DNA from: Bacteroidota bacterium | Lineage (GTDB): Bacteria; Bacteroidota; Bacteroidia; Bacteroidales; Paludibacteraceae | Reading direction: 5' to 3' | DNA: 64,000 nt | Assembly (NCBI GenBank): GCA_017860295.1 | Contig: JAFNAS010000016.1 | Span: forward strand, 1 to 64,000 | Shown here: positions 52,116 to 61,287 of the stretch, in pieces | Layout of the letters: the number at the start of each line of letters is the position of its first letter | How positions within the stretch are numbered: position 1 is the first letter of the stretch | Translations under genes and position numbers: made by a program | The notes under the pieces: model-generated | Database searches by the model: none | Told to the model about the DNA's origin: nothing | The model's input: the letters and a program-made list of their open reading frames with translations, nothing else

Positions 52116-53336
52116 ATGCGTTTTTATTTCAACTGTTTAGCCTTGATTTTATTTATCACGCAGCCGCTACACCCTTTTGCCGCCAAAGCAGAAAAGAGTG
52201 TAAACGACTCCATTTCAAAAAAGGCGACACAGTTGGAACCGCTTGTAATGCCTCAAGGTTATGACATGAGTTTCAACGGACTCCTTAACCAGTGGTACGA
52301 AAAGAAAAATATCAACACCTCATTTGTCAACGACAGCATTAATCCCTATTGTTCCGACTCCATCATCATCGACAGACTATCCAAATTGCCGACCATCATG
52401 GAGCTGCCGTTCAACGAACATGTCAGGAAATGTATCGACTTTTACACGCTGCAAAAGCGAAAGCAGGTTTCCTACATGCTGGCCATGGGACAATATTATA
52501 TGCCCATTTTTGAGGATCAACTTCTAGCTAACAAACTTCCAGACGAACTGAAATATTTGCCTATTATCGAATCGGCGCTCAATCCCACGGCTTATTCGCG
52601 GGTAGGTGCGGGTGGTCTATGGCAATTGATGGTATCAACCGGACGAATCTATGGACTGGAAATCAACAGTTTGATCGACGAACGTATGGATCCGTACAAA
52701 TCGTCTGTGGCAGCGGCGCGTTATCTGAAAGACCTATTTCGCATCTACGGAGACTGGAATCTGGTAATTGCAGCTTATAATTGTGGTCCAGGCAATGTCA
52801 ACAAGGCCATTCGTCGTTCCGGAGGAAAACGGGACTACTGGCAAATATACCCCTATCTGCCTAATGAAACACGCAACTACGTTCCCATCTTTATTGCGGC
52901 CAACTATGTGATGAACTACTACAAACAGCACAATCTTAACGTTGCTCCCGTCTGTCTGCCCATGAGCGACACCATCATGGTCAAAGATAAAGTTCACCTG
53001 ATGCAAATTGCCGACTTAATGAATCTTCCGATTGCCGAACTCCGAACACTCAATCCTCAATACCGACAGGACATCGTACCCGGAAACTATAAACCATGCG
53101 CTATCCGGTTGCCCCTGAATGCGGCTAGCTCTTTTCTTCAAAACAAAGACAAAATTGTGGCCTACAAAGCCGACGAACTCTTTACCAACCGGATATTGGT
53201 AGAGCCATCCGAAGAGCTTTACGTTGCAAAAAGTTCCAAAGCAAAAAAAAGTGCAATTAAAAACTCTAAAAGCAAAAAAAAGCATGGTTCGTCCAAAGGT
53301 CGGTCGAGCAAAAAATCGAAAAAGAGACGACATTAG
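52116..53336 (+). CDS. MltD-like lytic murein transglycosylase
   Basis: A 406-residue protein with a signal peptide (1-23). The SLT domain holds catalytic Glu152 in LPIIESALNPTAYSRVGAGG-LWQLM, then SVAAARYLKDLFRIYGDWNL and IAAYNCGPGNVNKAIRR. A LysM-like segment follows (MQIADLMNLPIAELRTLNPQ, about 290-335). The tail is very basic and low in complexity (Lys/Ser/Arg repeats to residue 406). It cleaves peptidoglycan glycan strands to 1,6-anhydro ends. It overlaps no gene and follows DUF5683 by 10 bases. Confidence 0.93.
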   Translation: MRFYFNCLALILFITQPLHPFAAKAEKSVNDSISKKATQLEPLVMPQGYDMSFNGLLNQWYEKKNINTSFVNDSINPYCSDSIIIDRLSKLPTIMELPFNEHVRKCIDFYTLQKRKQVSYMLAMGQYYMPIFEDQLLANKLPDELKYLPIIESALNPTAYSRVGAGGLWQLMVSTGRIYGLEINSLIDERMDPYKSSVAAARYLKDLFRIYGDWNLVIAAYNCGPGNVNKAIRRSGGKRDYWQIYPYLPNETRNYVPIFIAANYVMNYYKQHNLNVAPVCLPMSDTIMVKDKVHLMQIADLMNLPIAELRTLNPQYRQDIVPGNYKPCAIRLPLNAASSFLQNKDKIVAYKADELFTNRILVEPSEELYVAKSSKAKKSAIKNSKSKKKHGSSKGRSSKKSKKRRH

Positions 53337-53375
53337 GATCCTTACATGTATTGATCTTCAAATATCATAAGCACC

Positions 53376-53714
53376 ATGGAACGACTTTATTACTCCATTA
53401 CCGAAGTGGCCGAACAATTGAGCGTCAACGCCTCCTTGCTCCGCTTCTGGGAAAAAGAATTTCCTCAGCTCAAACCTCGCAAGAATGCCAAAGGCACTCG
53501 GTTCTACACTCAGGATGACATCTTGCTTATCAAACAGATTTTTCATTTGGTACGCGAACAAAATCTCACCCTTGAAGGCGCCCGTCACCGACTTAAAAAC
53601 GACAAAGACAACGTTGCCAAAACACAAGACGTTGTAGAGCGCCTGAAAAAAGTCAGGCTGGAACTACTCAGCATTCGCAAGCAATTGGTTGCTGCCGCCA
53701 AACCTCAAGATTAA
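53376..53714 (+). CDS. MerR-family transcriptional regulator
   Basis: 112 residues: YYSITEVAEQLSVNASLLRF-WEKEFPQLKPRKNAKGTRFY is a MerR winged HTH with the W-E-x-x-F variant common in Bacteroidota. It is followed by DDILLIKQIFHLVREQNLTL and a short coiled coil (ERLKKVRLELLSIRKQLV). There is no effector-binding domain, so it may act as a constitutive or nucleoid-like regulator. The 39-base gap from mltD allows read-through transcription. Confidence 0.92.
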   Translation: MERLYYSITEVAEQLSVNASLLRFWEKEFPQLKPRKNAKGTRFYTQDDILLIKQIFHLVREQNLTLEGARHRLKNDKDNVAKTQDVVERLKKVRLELLSIRKQLVAAAKPQD

Positions 53715-53774
53715 AACTATACCATTTAACCACTAATAAAACGCCGCCATGGCCATTTCAACAATCGTCACGAC

Positions 53775-56576
53775 ATGAAAAATAAAATATTCTGGTCACT
53801 TATTCTGATTATCCTCACTGGAGACAATTTATATGCACAACCGAATTCTCTGATTCCAATTGATGCTCAGGTAAGAATCGGGCATCTTAACAACGGTCTG
53901 ACCTATTACATACGTCACAATGAAAAGCCGAAAAATCGAGCCGATTTTTATATTGTTCAAAAGGTTGGTGCCATCCTTGAGGAAGACAGCCAAAACGGAT
54001 TAGCCCATTTTTTGGAACACATGGCATTTAACGGGACTAAAAATTTTCCGGACAAACAACTGATCAATTTTTTTGAAAAAAACGGCGTGAAATTTGGAGA
54101 AAACATCAATGCTTACACCGCTCTCGACGAAACCGTTTATAACCTGTCCGATGTTCCCACAACCCGCCAAGGAGTGATAGACAGCTCTCTTTTGGTGCTG
54201 CACGACTGGTCAAATTATATTGCGCTTGATGGTAAAGAAATTGATAAAGAGCGGGGTGTCATCCGTGAAGAATGGCGAACCAGAGCCAGCGCCAACCGAC
54301 GTATCTGGAAAGCGGCGAACTCGATCTTATTTGCCGGAACGCAATATGCCAAACGGGATGTTATTGGCGACACAGCAATCATCAACCACTTTACCTACAA
54401 CACCCTCCGCGAATATTACAAAAAATGGTATCGACCTGATCTTCAGGCAATTATTGTTGTTGGCGATATTGATGTCGATAAAACCGAAACACAGATAAAG
54501 CAACTATTCAACACCATTCCCAAACCGGTAAATCCCGCAGAACGTGTTTTATATAGCGTACCCGATAACGATCGTCCTATTGTTGCCCGCATTACCGATC
54601 CGGAAGCATCCGACATTGCATTTATGGTACAATTTAAGCATCCTCCCTTGCCCGATGATGTGAAAAAATCATCCATGGGTTATGTAATCGACATTATTAA
54701 TTCATTGATAAGCAGCATGCAAAACGCCCGTTTTCAGGAAATAGCTCAAAAAGCTGATGCTCCCATTGCCTACGCCATATCTCAATATGGCGATCTGATC
54801 AAAACTAAAGATGCTTTTCTTTATTATATGGTGCCCCGCGCTAGCAAAAACAAAGAAGCCATTGCATTACTGTTCTCCGAAATTGAAAAAACAAAACGGT
54901 ACGGTTTCAATGCAGATGAATTCGAGAGAGCGAAAGCGGCAGTGCTCAAACAAATTGAACAATCTTACAACAACCGCGACAAACAGAATACATCCTCTTT
55001 CGTGCGCGAGTATATCAATAATTTTCTGAATCTGGAAGCTATCCCCGGTATTGAGTGGGAATACAAAACCATACAAACATTACTTCCGCAATTGCCTCTG
55101 TCTACGATCAACAAACAGGTTCAGAACTACATATCAGATAAAAACATATTAATAACCGAGCAGGGTCCCGAGAATGAAAAAGCCAGTTTGCTCTCGGAAA
55201 AAGAAGTTCTCGCATTGATGGACAGCGTCAAACATACAACTATCGAACAAAACAAGCAAGAGACAATCAACAAACCACTGATTGCCAATCTACCAAAGGC
55301 TGGAACCATCAAAAAAATTGCTCATAATAAAACATTGGATGCCGATGAATGGACTTTATCCAATGGTGTAAAAATAGTAATCAAACCGACGAAATTAAAA
55401 CAGGATGAAATCCGTATGCTCGGAATTGCTTATGGAGGTTTATCGTTGGTCGATAAAGACGACGACCTGCCGTCAGCATCCATTTCCGACAATATCATTG
55501 CCAATAGCGGATTGGGCGAGTTTTCAAAAACAACACTAAATAAACTGCTGGCAAGCAAAATTGCAAGCGTTTCTCCGGGTATTTCCGACTATCAGGAGAC
55601 TTTTTCCGGCTACTCTTCTATCAAAGACTTTGAAACGATGATGCAGCTGCTATACCTCTATTTCACCGCGCCACGGAAGGACAGCGACGGCTATCAATCA
55701 TTTATCAACAACATTCGTACCGGGCTTATAAACGCGGCGAACGATCCCGATCAGGCATTCACCGATACAGTAACGACGGCTCTTTACTGTAACTCTCCTC
55801 GGAAATTTCTGTTCAATCTGAATGCTCTCGATAAGGTCAATCACGATGACGTTATGCGACTTTACAAAGAACGCTTTGCCAATCCGGCAAACTTCACATT
55901 TTTCTTCGTAGGTAATCTGGAGCTGGAAAAAGCCAAACCGCTAATTCTCTCTTATCTGGGAGGATTGAAAACATCCAGGCAAATCGAGACATGGAAGGAT
56001 CGACACATCAGGTATCCACAAGGTGTGATCGACAAGCAATTTTCACACGAAATGAAAACACCGAAAGCCTCAAATTTTGTGCTATACAACGATCAGATCA
56101 CGTACAACCTGAATAATTCGTTATTAGCTCAGGCTTTGGGGGATATTCTGGATATTCGCTACACAGCCTCTATTCGGGAAAACGAAGGGGGATCGTATGG
56201 AGTAGGAGTAAAAGGTAGCATTGGCAAAATTCCAGTGCCGACAGTAACCTTGTTTATGCAGTTCGATACCGATCCGAAAGTACAACCAAAGATGATTACA
56301 CTTATTCACAAAGAGTTGGAAACGATTGCCACCGAAGGCCCAAAAGAGGAAGATGTTTTGAAGGTGAAGGAAAACCTCAAAAAACAACACAAAGAAAACA
56401 CAGAAGAAAACGGTTGGTGGTTAAGCGCTCTGAACCACTATTATTTTTCCGGCATTGATTTGGTCAACAATTTTGATAAAGCCATGGATAATATTTCCGT
56501 GATAACAATCAAACAACTGGCCAAACAACTGGTAGACAGACAGAATATGTTGCAAGTAGTGATGACGGCTAAATAA
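53775..56576 (+). CDS. M16-family (insulinase/pitrilysin) zinc metallopeptidase
   Basis: A 933-residue exported M16 peptidase. Residues 1-21 are a signal peptide ending in Tyr-Ala. The inverted zinc motif HFLEH is at 78-82 (GLAHFLEHMAFNGT), with the third ligand downstream in IDKERGVIREEWR. Two M16C-type domains follow, then the second half with an inactive M16 repeat (about 520-933; SIRENEGGSYGVGVKGSIGK). It is probably periplasmic and degrades peptides. Ends at a terminator at 56598-56641. Confidence 0.93.
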   Translation: MKNKIFWSLILIILTGDNLYAQPNSLIPIDAQVRIGHLNNGLTYYIRHNEKPKNRADFYIVQKVGAILEEDSQNGLAHFLEHMAFNGTKNFPDKQLINFFEKNGVKFGENINAYTALDETVYNLSDVPTTRQGVIDSSLLVLHDWSNYIALDGKEIDKERGVIREEWRTRASANRRIWKAANSILFAGTQYAKRDVIGDTAIINHFTYNTLREYYKKWYRPDLQAIIVVGDIDVDKTETQIKQLFNTIPKPVNPAERVLYSVPDNDRPIVARITDPEASDIAFMVQFKHPPLPDDVKKSSMGYVIDIINSLISSMQNARFQEIAQKADAPIAYAISQYGDLIKTKDAFLYYMVPRASKNKEAIALLFSEIEKTKRYGFNADEFERAKAAVLKQIEQSYNNRDKQNTSSFVREYINNFLNLEAIPGIEWEYKTIQTLLPQLPLSTINKQVQNYISDKNILITEQGPENEKASLLSEKEVLALMDSVKHTTIEQNKQETINKPLIANLPKAGTIKKIAHNKTLDADEWTLSNGVKIVIKPTKLKQDEIRMLGIAYGGLSLVDKDDDLPSASISDNIIANSGLGEFSKTTLNKLLASKIASVSPGISDYQETFSGYSSIKDFETMMQLLYLYFTAPRKDSDGYQSFINNIRTGLINAANDPDQAFTDTVTTALYCNSPRKFLFNLNALDKVNHDDVMRLYKERFANPANFTFFFVGNLELEKAKPLILSYLGGLKTSRQIETWKDRHIRYPQGVIDKQFSHEMKTPKASNFVLYNDQITYNLNNSLLAQALGDILDIRYTASIRENEGGSYGVGVKGSIGKIPVPTVTLFMQFDTDPKVQPKMITLIHKELETIATEGPKEEDVLKVKENLKKQHKENTEENGWWLSALNHYYFSGIDLVNNFDKAMDNISVITIKQLAKQLVDRQNMLQVVMTAK

Positions 56577-56597
56577 CAAACAGATATTTTTACTGCC

Positions 56598-56641
56598 AAG
56601 GCTTTATCGGGCTATTAATGCCTGGTAAAGCTTTTCTTTTT
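56598..56641 (+). terminator. Terminator after the M16 peptidase gene
   Basis: An imperfect stem AAGGCTTTATCGGGC with GCCTGGTAAAGCTT, with a bulge and G-T pairs, followed by a T-rich run (TTTCTTTTT). Confidence 0.7.
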
Positions 56642-56772
56642 GAAAAAAGTTGAATTTTATTGTACCTTTATCATCTAAAACCGGGTTTCAATACGTCTAA
56701 CATACAACCAAACGACAGACGTCTAAATGCAAAACGATTATTGCATTGCTCCTAACTCAAAAATAAGACACA

Positions 56773-57564
56773 ATGAAAATCCAATCAACCATCAGCAAAA
56801 TTAGCATGTCGGTACTCATCATCACCACACTGCTACTTAGTTCGTGTTACTACATCAACCGTCAAAACGGGTCCGGTAAAGTCACAAAAGTTGAGCATCT
56901 CACTACCGGATTTAACAAAGTGGACATCAGCATTGTATTTGATGCTGTGATCATCCCCTCTTCTTTCGAAAAGGTAATTGTAGAAACGGACGATAACCTG
57001 CAGCAATACGTCATAATCAGTAACAATGACAGTACGCTCAACATACAGATGAAGCGTAACATAAACATCGGGATGCATTCGACCGGCAAAATCTATGTCT
57101 ATACCAAAGGAATAAAGTCAATCACCAACAGCTCAGTAGGTAATCTGACCAACGAGGGGACATTGACTGCGGCCTCTTTCATATTGAATAACAGCGCAGT
57201 GGGAAGCTGCAGTCTTAAAATAAAAGCGACACAAGCCACCGTCGACAATAGTGCCGTAGGCAAAACTAATCTTTATATTGAAGGAACGACCTTGAATTTC
57301 ACCAACAGTTCGGTAGGAAAAACCATCCTGACCGGTTCTTGTACTGATACGCATATTAATAACTCAGGTGTAGGAAAATTCGATGCTCAAAACTTCATCA
57401 CTCAGATACTCCATATCGTCAACAGTGCCGTTGGAAGTACGGATGTTACTGCCGAAAAAGAGTTTTACATCGATAACTCCAGCGTGGGTCGACTGGACGT
57501 CTATGGAAATGGAACTATTAAAAAACTGGATGACAGCGGCATATCTAAAATGCACAAGCACTGA
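56773..57564 (+). CDS. DUF2807 (head-GIN) beta-helix lipoprotein
   Basis: 263 residues. The lipoprotein signal ITTLLLSSCYYI has the lipobox LSSC, with Cys about residue 25. Then comes the DUF2807 domain (GFNKVDISIVFDAVIIP, KVIVETDDNLQQYVII). A periodic stretch repeats NS-[SAG]-VG about every 20 residues (ITNSSVGNL, LNNSAVGSC, VDNSAVGKT, FTNSSVGKT, INNSGVGKF, IVNSAVGST, IDNSSVGRL), which suggests a right-handed beta-solenoid. It is probably membrane- or surface-anchored. Function unknown. Confidence 0.88.
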   Translation: MKIQSTISKISMSVLIITTLLLSSCYYINRQNGSGKVTKVEHLTTGFNKVDISIVFDAVIIPSSFEKVIVETDDNLQQYVIISNNDSTLNIQMKRNINIGMHSTGKIYVYTKGIKSITNSSVGNLTNEGTLTAASFILNNSAVGSCSLKIKATQATVDNSAVGKTNLYIEGTTLNFTNSSVGKTILTGSCTDTHINNSGVGKFDAQNFITQILHIVNSAVGSTDVTAEKEFYIDNSSVGRLDVYGNGTIKKLDDSGISKMHKH

Positions 57565-57683
57565 ATCAATTGGCATTCGTCACATTTGTTACAAATTATC
57601 TGCCCAATAAATACAAAATGCTGTTTTTTACACTTACTTTGTAACCTATTGATCTGAAATATTTCATTTTAAACTCAAAGGTC

Positions 57684-57893
57684 ATGAAAAAAAACATAGG
57701 CATTTTAGATAAAGGCATCCGGTTAGCCATTGCACTCATTATTGTCATTCTCGATATTAATGATATTGTTACCGGTACGTTGGGAAATATTTTGCTGATA
57801 GTGGCTGTTTTACTGGTCATTACCACTTTTCTCGGATTTTGTCCTTTGTATCTGTTATTCGGATGGAATACCAATAAAAAGACGGAAGGATAA
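57684..57893 (+). CDS. DUF2892 (YgaP-like) membrane protein
   Basis: A 69-residue protein with two membrane helices: KGIRLAIALIIVILDI and LGNILLIVAVLLVITTFLGF, then CPLYLLFGWNTN. This is the small inner-membrane DUF2892 domain also found at the C-terminus of rhodanese YgaP, typically beginning M-K-K-N-[IMV]-G-x-x-D-[KR]-x-[IL]-R. Role unknown. It is separated by 119 bases from the DUF2807 gene. Confidence 0.9.
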   Translation: MKKNIGILDKGIRLAIALIIVILDINDIVTGTLGNILLIVAVLLVITTFLGFCPLYLLFGWNTNKKTEG

Positions 57894-57959
57894 ATTCATT
57901 CTATGAATTAGAACAAATTTGATAATCGTATCATGAAGAGAGGCCAGACCCTCTTTGAT

Positions 57960-58015
57960 AATAATAGACGAGAGCCACGAAACTCAATTGAATTTTGTGG
58001 CTCTCGTCTATTATT
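57960..58015. terminator. Bidirectional terminator between DUF2892 and ogt
   Basis: AATAATAGACGAGAGCCAC (57960-57978) pairs perfectly with GTGGCTCTCGTCTATTATT (57997-58015), 19 bp. It ends one base before the ogt stop codon, with T runs on both strands. Confidence 0.9.
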
Positions 58016-58513
58016 TTACGACAAAACAAGATGATCATCTGCTGCAACTTTAGTCTCATGTTCCAGCAACCAAGCTTTACGCCACACTCCACCGGCATAG
58101 CCTACCAATTTGCCATCGGCACCCACCACACGGTGGCAAGGAATCAGTATCGCAATGGGATTGTTATTATTTGCATTTCCAACAGCACGTTGTCCACTAC
58201 GGGCGCCTATCTGTTCGGCAATATATCGATAACTAACCTTTTGGGCAAAAGGAATTCTTTGCAATGCCTTCCATACTTTCTGCTGAAACTGAGTTCCTTC
58301 AGGCTGAAGAGGAACCGAAAATGCAGTTCTTTTTCCCTCGAAGTATTCACGTAACTGGGTAATACACATCGAAACCGGAGTTGTCAGATCTCCGACCATG
58401 CAAAAATCATCGATATCGTCAAATTCGACAGCCGTCACTCCCACATCATCTCCGCATATACGCAAAGTACCTAGAGGTGTGTTCATCAATCGGACACAAC
58501 TATTTTTAACCAT
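58016..58513 (-). CDS. ogt: Methylated-DNA--protein-cysteine methyltransferase
   Basis: A 165-residue suicide repair enzyme that takes the methyl group from O6-methylguanine. The acceptor Cys126 is in ILIPCHRVVGADGKLVGYAG. SYRYIAEQIGARSGQRAVGN is the DNA-binding helix with the Arg finger, and FQQKVWKALQRIPF the domain start. It lacks the Ada regulatory N-terminus, so it is the Ogt form. The ATG at 58513 overlaps the end of the dihydroorotase gene by 8 bases, so the two are co-translated or coupled. Confidence 0.94.
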   Translation of the reverse strand: MVKNSCVRLMNTPLGTLRICGDDVGVTAVEFDDIDDFCMVGDLTTPVSMCITQLREYFEGKRTAFSVPLQPEGTQFQQKVWKALQRIPFAQKVSYRYIAEQIGARSGQRAVGNANNNNPIAILIPCHRVVGADGKLVGYAGGVWRKAWLLEHETKVAADDHLVLS

Positions 58514-59858
58514 TGAATTGTAAGAAATTACCATTACGGGATTCATCAAAAATCCCATTATTATATACTAACTTTCCATTTACAAATGTATGGGTCACAC
58601 GTGCGTGAAATTCTTGTTCCTCAAAAGGAGACCAACCGCATTTCGAAACAATATTATCGGTTCCTACTGTCCACGGATAATGAGGATTAACTAATACCAA
58701 GTCGGCATAATATCCTTTGCGCACGAAACCTCGTTTCTGTATTTTAAACAAATTGGCCGGAGCATAGCACATCTTTTCCAATACTTTTTCCACAGAGAAC
58801 TGACCATTACGAGCCAACTCAAGCATTATCGGCAGCGAATGTTGAACGAGTGGCAAACCGGATGCTGCTTGCAAGCAACCACCCGCTTTCTCCGTCAATA
58901 AATGAGGAGCGTGATCTGTTGCAACCGTATCCAGTTTATTGGTAGTAAGAGCCTGAATCAGCGCTTTTTTGTCGGCCTCCGTTTTTATAGAAGGATTGCA
59001 CTTGATTCTTGCTCCGTATTTTTCATAATCACGATTATCAAACCAGAAATAGTGTACACATCCTTCTGCGGTAATCTGTTTGCCTGTCAACGGTTTACCA
59101 GCATCAAACAGAGCCAGTTCGTGCGCCGTACTGACATGCGCAATATGAAGACGGGTTTTATATTTCAAAGCCATCTCTACGGCAGTAGCTGTCGATTTGT
59201 AACAAGCCTCACCCGATCGTATCAAATAATGATTTGAAATCGGAATATTGTCACCAAACCGGGCTTTATATGCCTCTATGTTACGCTGAATAATGTTCGT
59301 ATCCTCACAATGCGCCATCAATAACAATGGAGATTCGGCAAAAAGCCATTGCAGAAACTCTTTATCGTCTACCTGCATACTACCGGTAGAAGCTCCCAGA
59401 AATACCTTCACACCGGGCACACGTTTAGGATCTGCTTTTTTAATCTCTTCTCGGTTTTCGTTGGTAGCGCCCAAATAGAATGCATAGTTAGCAAGCGATT
59501 TCTCAGAGGCTAACCGATTTTTTTCTTCCCATAAAGCCAACGTGGTTGTTTGCGGTACCGTATTAGGCATCTCGATAAAAGAGGTGACTCCCCCTGCAAC
59601 AGCGGCTTTCGACTCGGTATACAAATCGGCCTTTTGAGTTAAACCTGGTTCCCGAAAGTGAACATGCGTATCAATCACACCCGGCAACAACCACAAATCA
59701 GAAGCATCGATTACCGTATTGCTGTTCAAAACGGATTCGGGAACTTCACCCTTAAAGATCTCTGCTATCAAATCACCTTCTATGCGAAGAGAGCCTCTGA
59801 AGGTGTTTTTTTCGGTAAAAATTTTAGCATCGTGAATTAAGATTCCTTTCTTGCTCAT
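58506..59858 (-). CDS. pyrC: Dihydroorotase (class I)
   Basis: A 450-residue amidohydrolase that cyclises carbamoyl aspartate to dihydroorotate in pyrimidine synthesis. WLLPGVIDTHVHFREPGLTQ holds the first metal His pair; VKVFLGASTGSMQV supplies the region of the carbamylated Lys; LLMAHCED, RLHIAHVSTA and TVATDHAPH follow with the remaining His/Asp ligands. The ATG at 59858 (MSKKGILIHDAKIF) is the family start; the longer frame to 59891 is not conserved. It may also act on hydantoins, as with other cyclic amidohydrolases, but the HVHFREPG motif favours dihydroorotase. Confidence 0.92.
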   Translation of the reverse strand: MSKKGILIHDAKIFTEKNTFRGSLRIEGDLIAEIFKGEVPESVLNSNTVIDASDLWLLPGVIDTHVHFREPGLTQKADLYTESKAAVAGGVTSFIEMPNTVPQTTTLALWEEKNRLASEKSLANYAFYLGATNENREEIKKADPKRVPGVKVFLGASTGSMQVDDKEFLQWLFAESPLLLMAHCEDTNIIQRNIEAYKARFGDNIPISNHYLIRSGEACYKSTATAVEMALKYKTRLHIAHVSTAHELALFDAGKPLTGKQITAEGCVHYFWFDNRDYEKYGARIKCNPSIKTEADKKALIQALTTNKLDTVATDHAPHLLTEKAGGCLQAASGLPLVQHSLPIMLELARNGQFSVEKVLEKMCYAPANLFKIQKRGFVRKGYYADLVLVNPHYPWTVGTDNIVSKCGWSPFEEQEFHARVTHTFVNGKLVYNNGIFDESRNGNFLQFNG

Positions 59859-59968
59859 TTCTGTCTCGTTATGTTGAGAATTAATTATCAATAACGCAAA
59901 TTAATCGCGTATACTACTTAACAAAAGGTTAATACAGCAAATTTATCCTGTAAAAAAAGGATGCGAAG

Positions 59969-59976
59969 CAAAATTA
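59969..59976 (-). promoter_or_regulatory. -7 box for pyrC-ogt
   Basis: CAAAATTA reads TAATTTTG on the minus strand, 110 bases before the pyrC ATG. A nearer alternative was not seen. Confidence 0.4.
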
Positions 59977-60040
59977 CAAAAAACTTACTACGAACAATGG
60001 AATTTTCATTAAAAGTTTAAAAGTTTTTTCCAGCACTAAT

Positions 60041-60075
60041 AAAAATACCGGACAATATTTACATACTATCCGGTA
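60041..60075 (-). terminator. Terminator of the mannobiose operon
   Basis: On the minus strand, TACCGGA pairs with TCCGGTA (60069-60075 and 60046-60052), with a further AGTAT/ATATT inner stem, and is followed by T5 (complement of 60041-60045). It lies 33 bases past the epimerase stop. Confidence 0.75.
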
Positions 60076-60107
60076 AACTAAAGCACTACAATTTAGATAC
60101 AAAAAAA

Positions 60108-61277
60108 TTACAACTTTGTTATTAATTCCATACACATCCGACCGTTGTGATACGGACACTTCCAGAAACCGGCCTTGTCGTCCATTGCATTGACGCTTCC
60201 ATCGGCTTTTATACTCCAGTACCACTCACCATGAACCGAATCTACCAGATTATTTTTAATATATGTCCAGCAATTCTCCGCTTTAATGCGGTATTCTTCC
60301 TTACCAAACAATTTATAGGCATACCAAAATCCCACCACAGCCTCGGCTTGTACCCACCAATGACGATCAGAATCGACATCTCCCGTTGCCGGATCTGTTT
60401 CATAAATAAGGCTCCCATCCGATTGCAAGCCTTCCGATGCAGCTTCCACGATAGATGGAATGACTGCTATCACACGCTCGGTCAGATCCGCTTCGCCAAG
60501 CACTACAGCAGCCTCGTAAAGCAGCCAGGATGCCTCAATATCGTGGCCATACGAAAGGATACTCTTTTTATTGATCCATTTTTCGTCAAAAAAGAGTTGC
60601 AGATGGCCTGAAGGTGCCAGAATTTTATCAAGGAAAAGTTCAATCAGATTTTTCAAACTGCTTTTCAGTTCAAGGGTCGGCCACACACGATACAGGTTTG
60701 TATAGGGCTCCAGAATATGCAGATGCGTATTCATCGTTTTTTTTTCATTAGCATCCTTTTCACTCAGGCGCATATCGGCAATTTCATGCCACTCTCCGGT
60801 AAACGCTTCGAGATAACCGTTGAGTTCATTATCCAAGCTATATTTCTCTATGAGATGATACAACTCTATCGCTTTTTCGAGGGCTTCCGCATCGCCGGTA
60901 GCCCGCGCATATTCGCTCAACCCATAAATAGCAAAACCCTGAGCATAAATCTGTTTTTTCGTATCCAACGGAGTCCCATCTGCTGCAAGTTGCCAAAAGA
61001 CACCTCCATGCTGTTTATCCCAAAAGGCAGAGAGCAGGTATTCTTTGGCTCGTATTGCCGTTTCCAGATATTCCGGTTTCTCAAATAAACGATAAGCCGC
61101 TGAGAATGTCCACAATATTCTGGCATTCAGGATAGCTCCTTTGGGCGTATCCGGATAACGAATACCATCGCCCGAGATACGTCCGATAAAGCCTCCATTT
61201 TGCCTGTCGATCGTCCGGGTGATCCAAAAGGGCAGAATGTTCTGTTGCAACTCGTCTTCAAATTCTTTTTTTTCCAA
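60108..61277 (-). CDS. Mannobiose/cellobiose 2-epimerase (AGE family)
   Basis: A 389-residue (alpha/alpha)6-barrel epimerase: LPFWITRTIDRQNGGFIGRI, NARILWTFSAAYRLF, HGGVFWQLAADGTP and ILSYGHDIEASWLLYEAAVV, with catalytic His in YGHD and in DRHWWVQAEAVVGFWYAY, matching the cellobiose/mannobiose 2-epimerase group rather than N-acylglucosamine epimerases. It inverts the C2 position of the reducing-end sugar, turning beta-1,4-mannobiose into mannosyl-glucose. It is directly downstream of the transporter (10-base gap) and the GH130 phosphorylase, the order of a mannan-degradation operon. Confidence 0.9.
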   Translation of the reverse strand: MEKKEFEDELQQNILPFWITRTIDRQNGGFIGRISGDGIRYPDTPKGAILNARILWTFSAAYRLFEKPEYLETAIRAKEYLLSAFWDKQHGGVFWQLAADGTPLDTKKQIYAQGFAIYGLSEYARATGDAEALEKAIELYHLIEKYSLDNELNGYLEAFTGEWHEIADMRLSEKDANEKKTMNTHLHILEPYTNLYRVWPTLELKSSLKNLIELFLDKILAPSGHLQLFFDEKWINKKSILSYGHDIEASWLLYEAAVVLGEADLTERVIAVIPSIVEAASEGLQSDGSLIYETDPATGDVDSDRHWWVQAEAVVGFWYAYKLFGKEEYRIKAENCWTYIKNNLVDSVHGEWYWSIKADGSVNAMDDKAGFWKCPYHNGRMCMELITKL

Positions 61278-61287
61278 GGTTAGTTCT

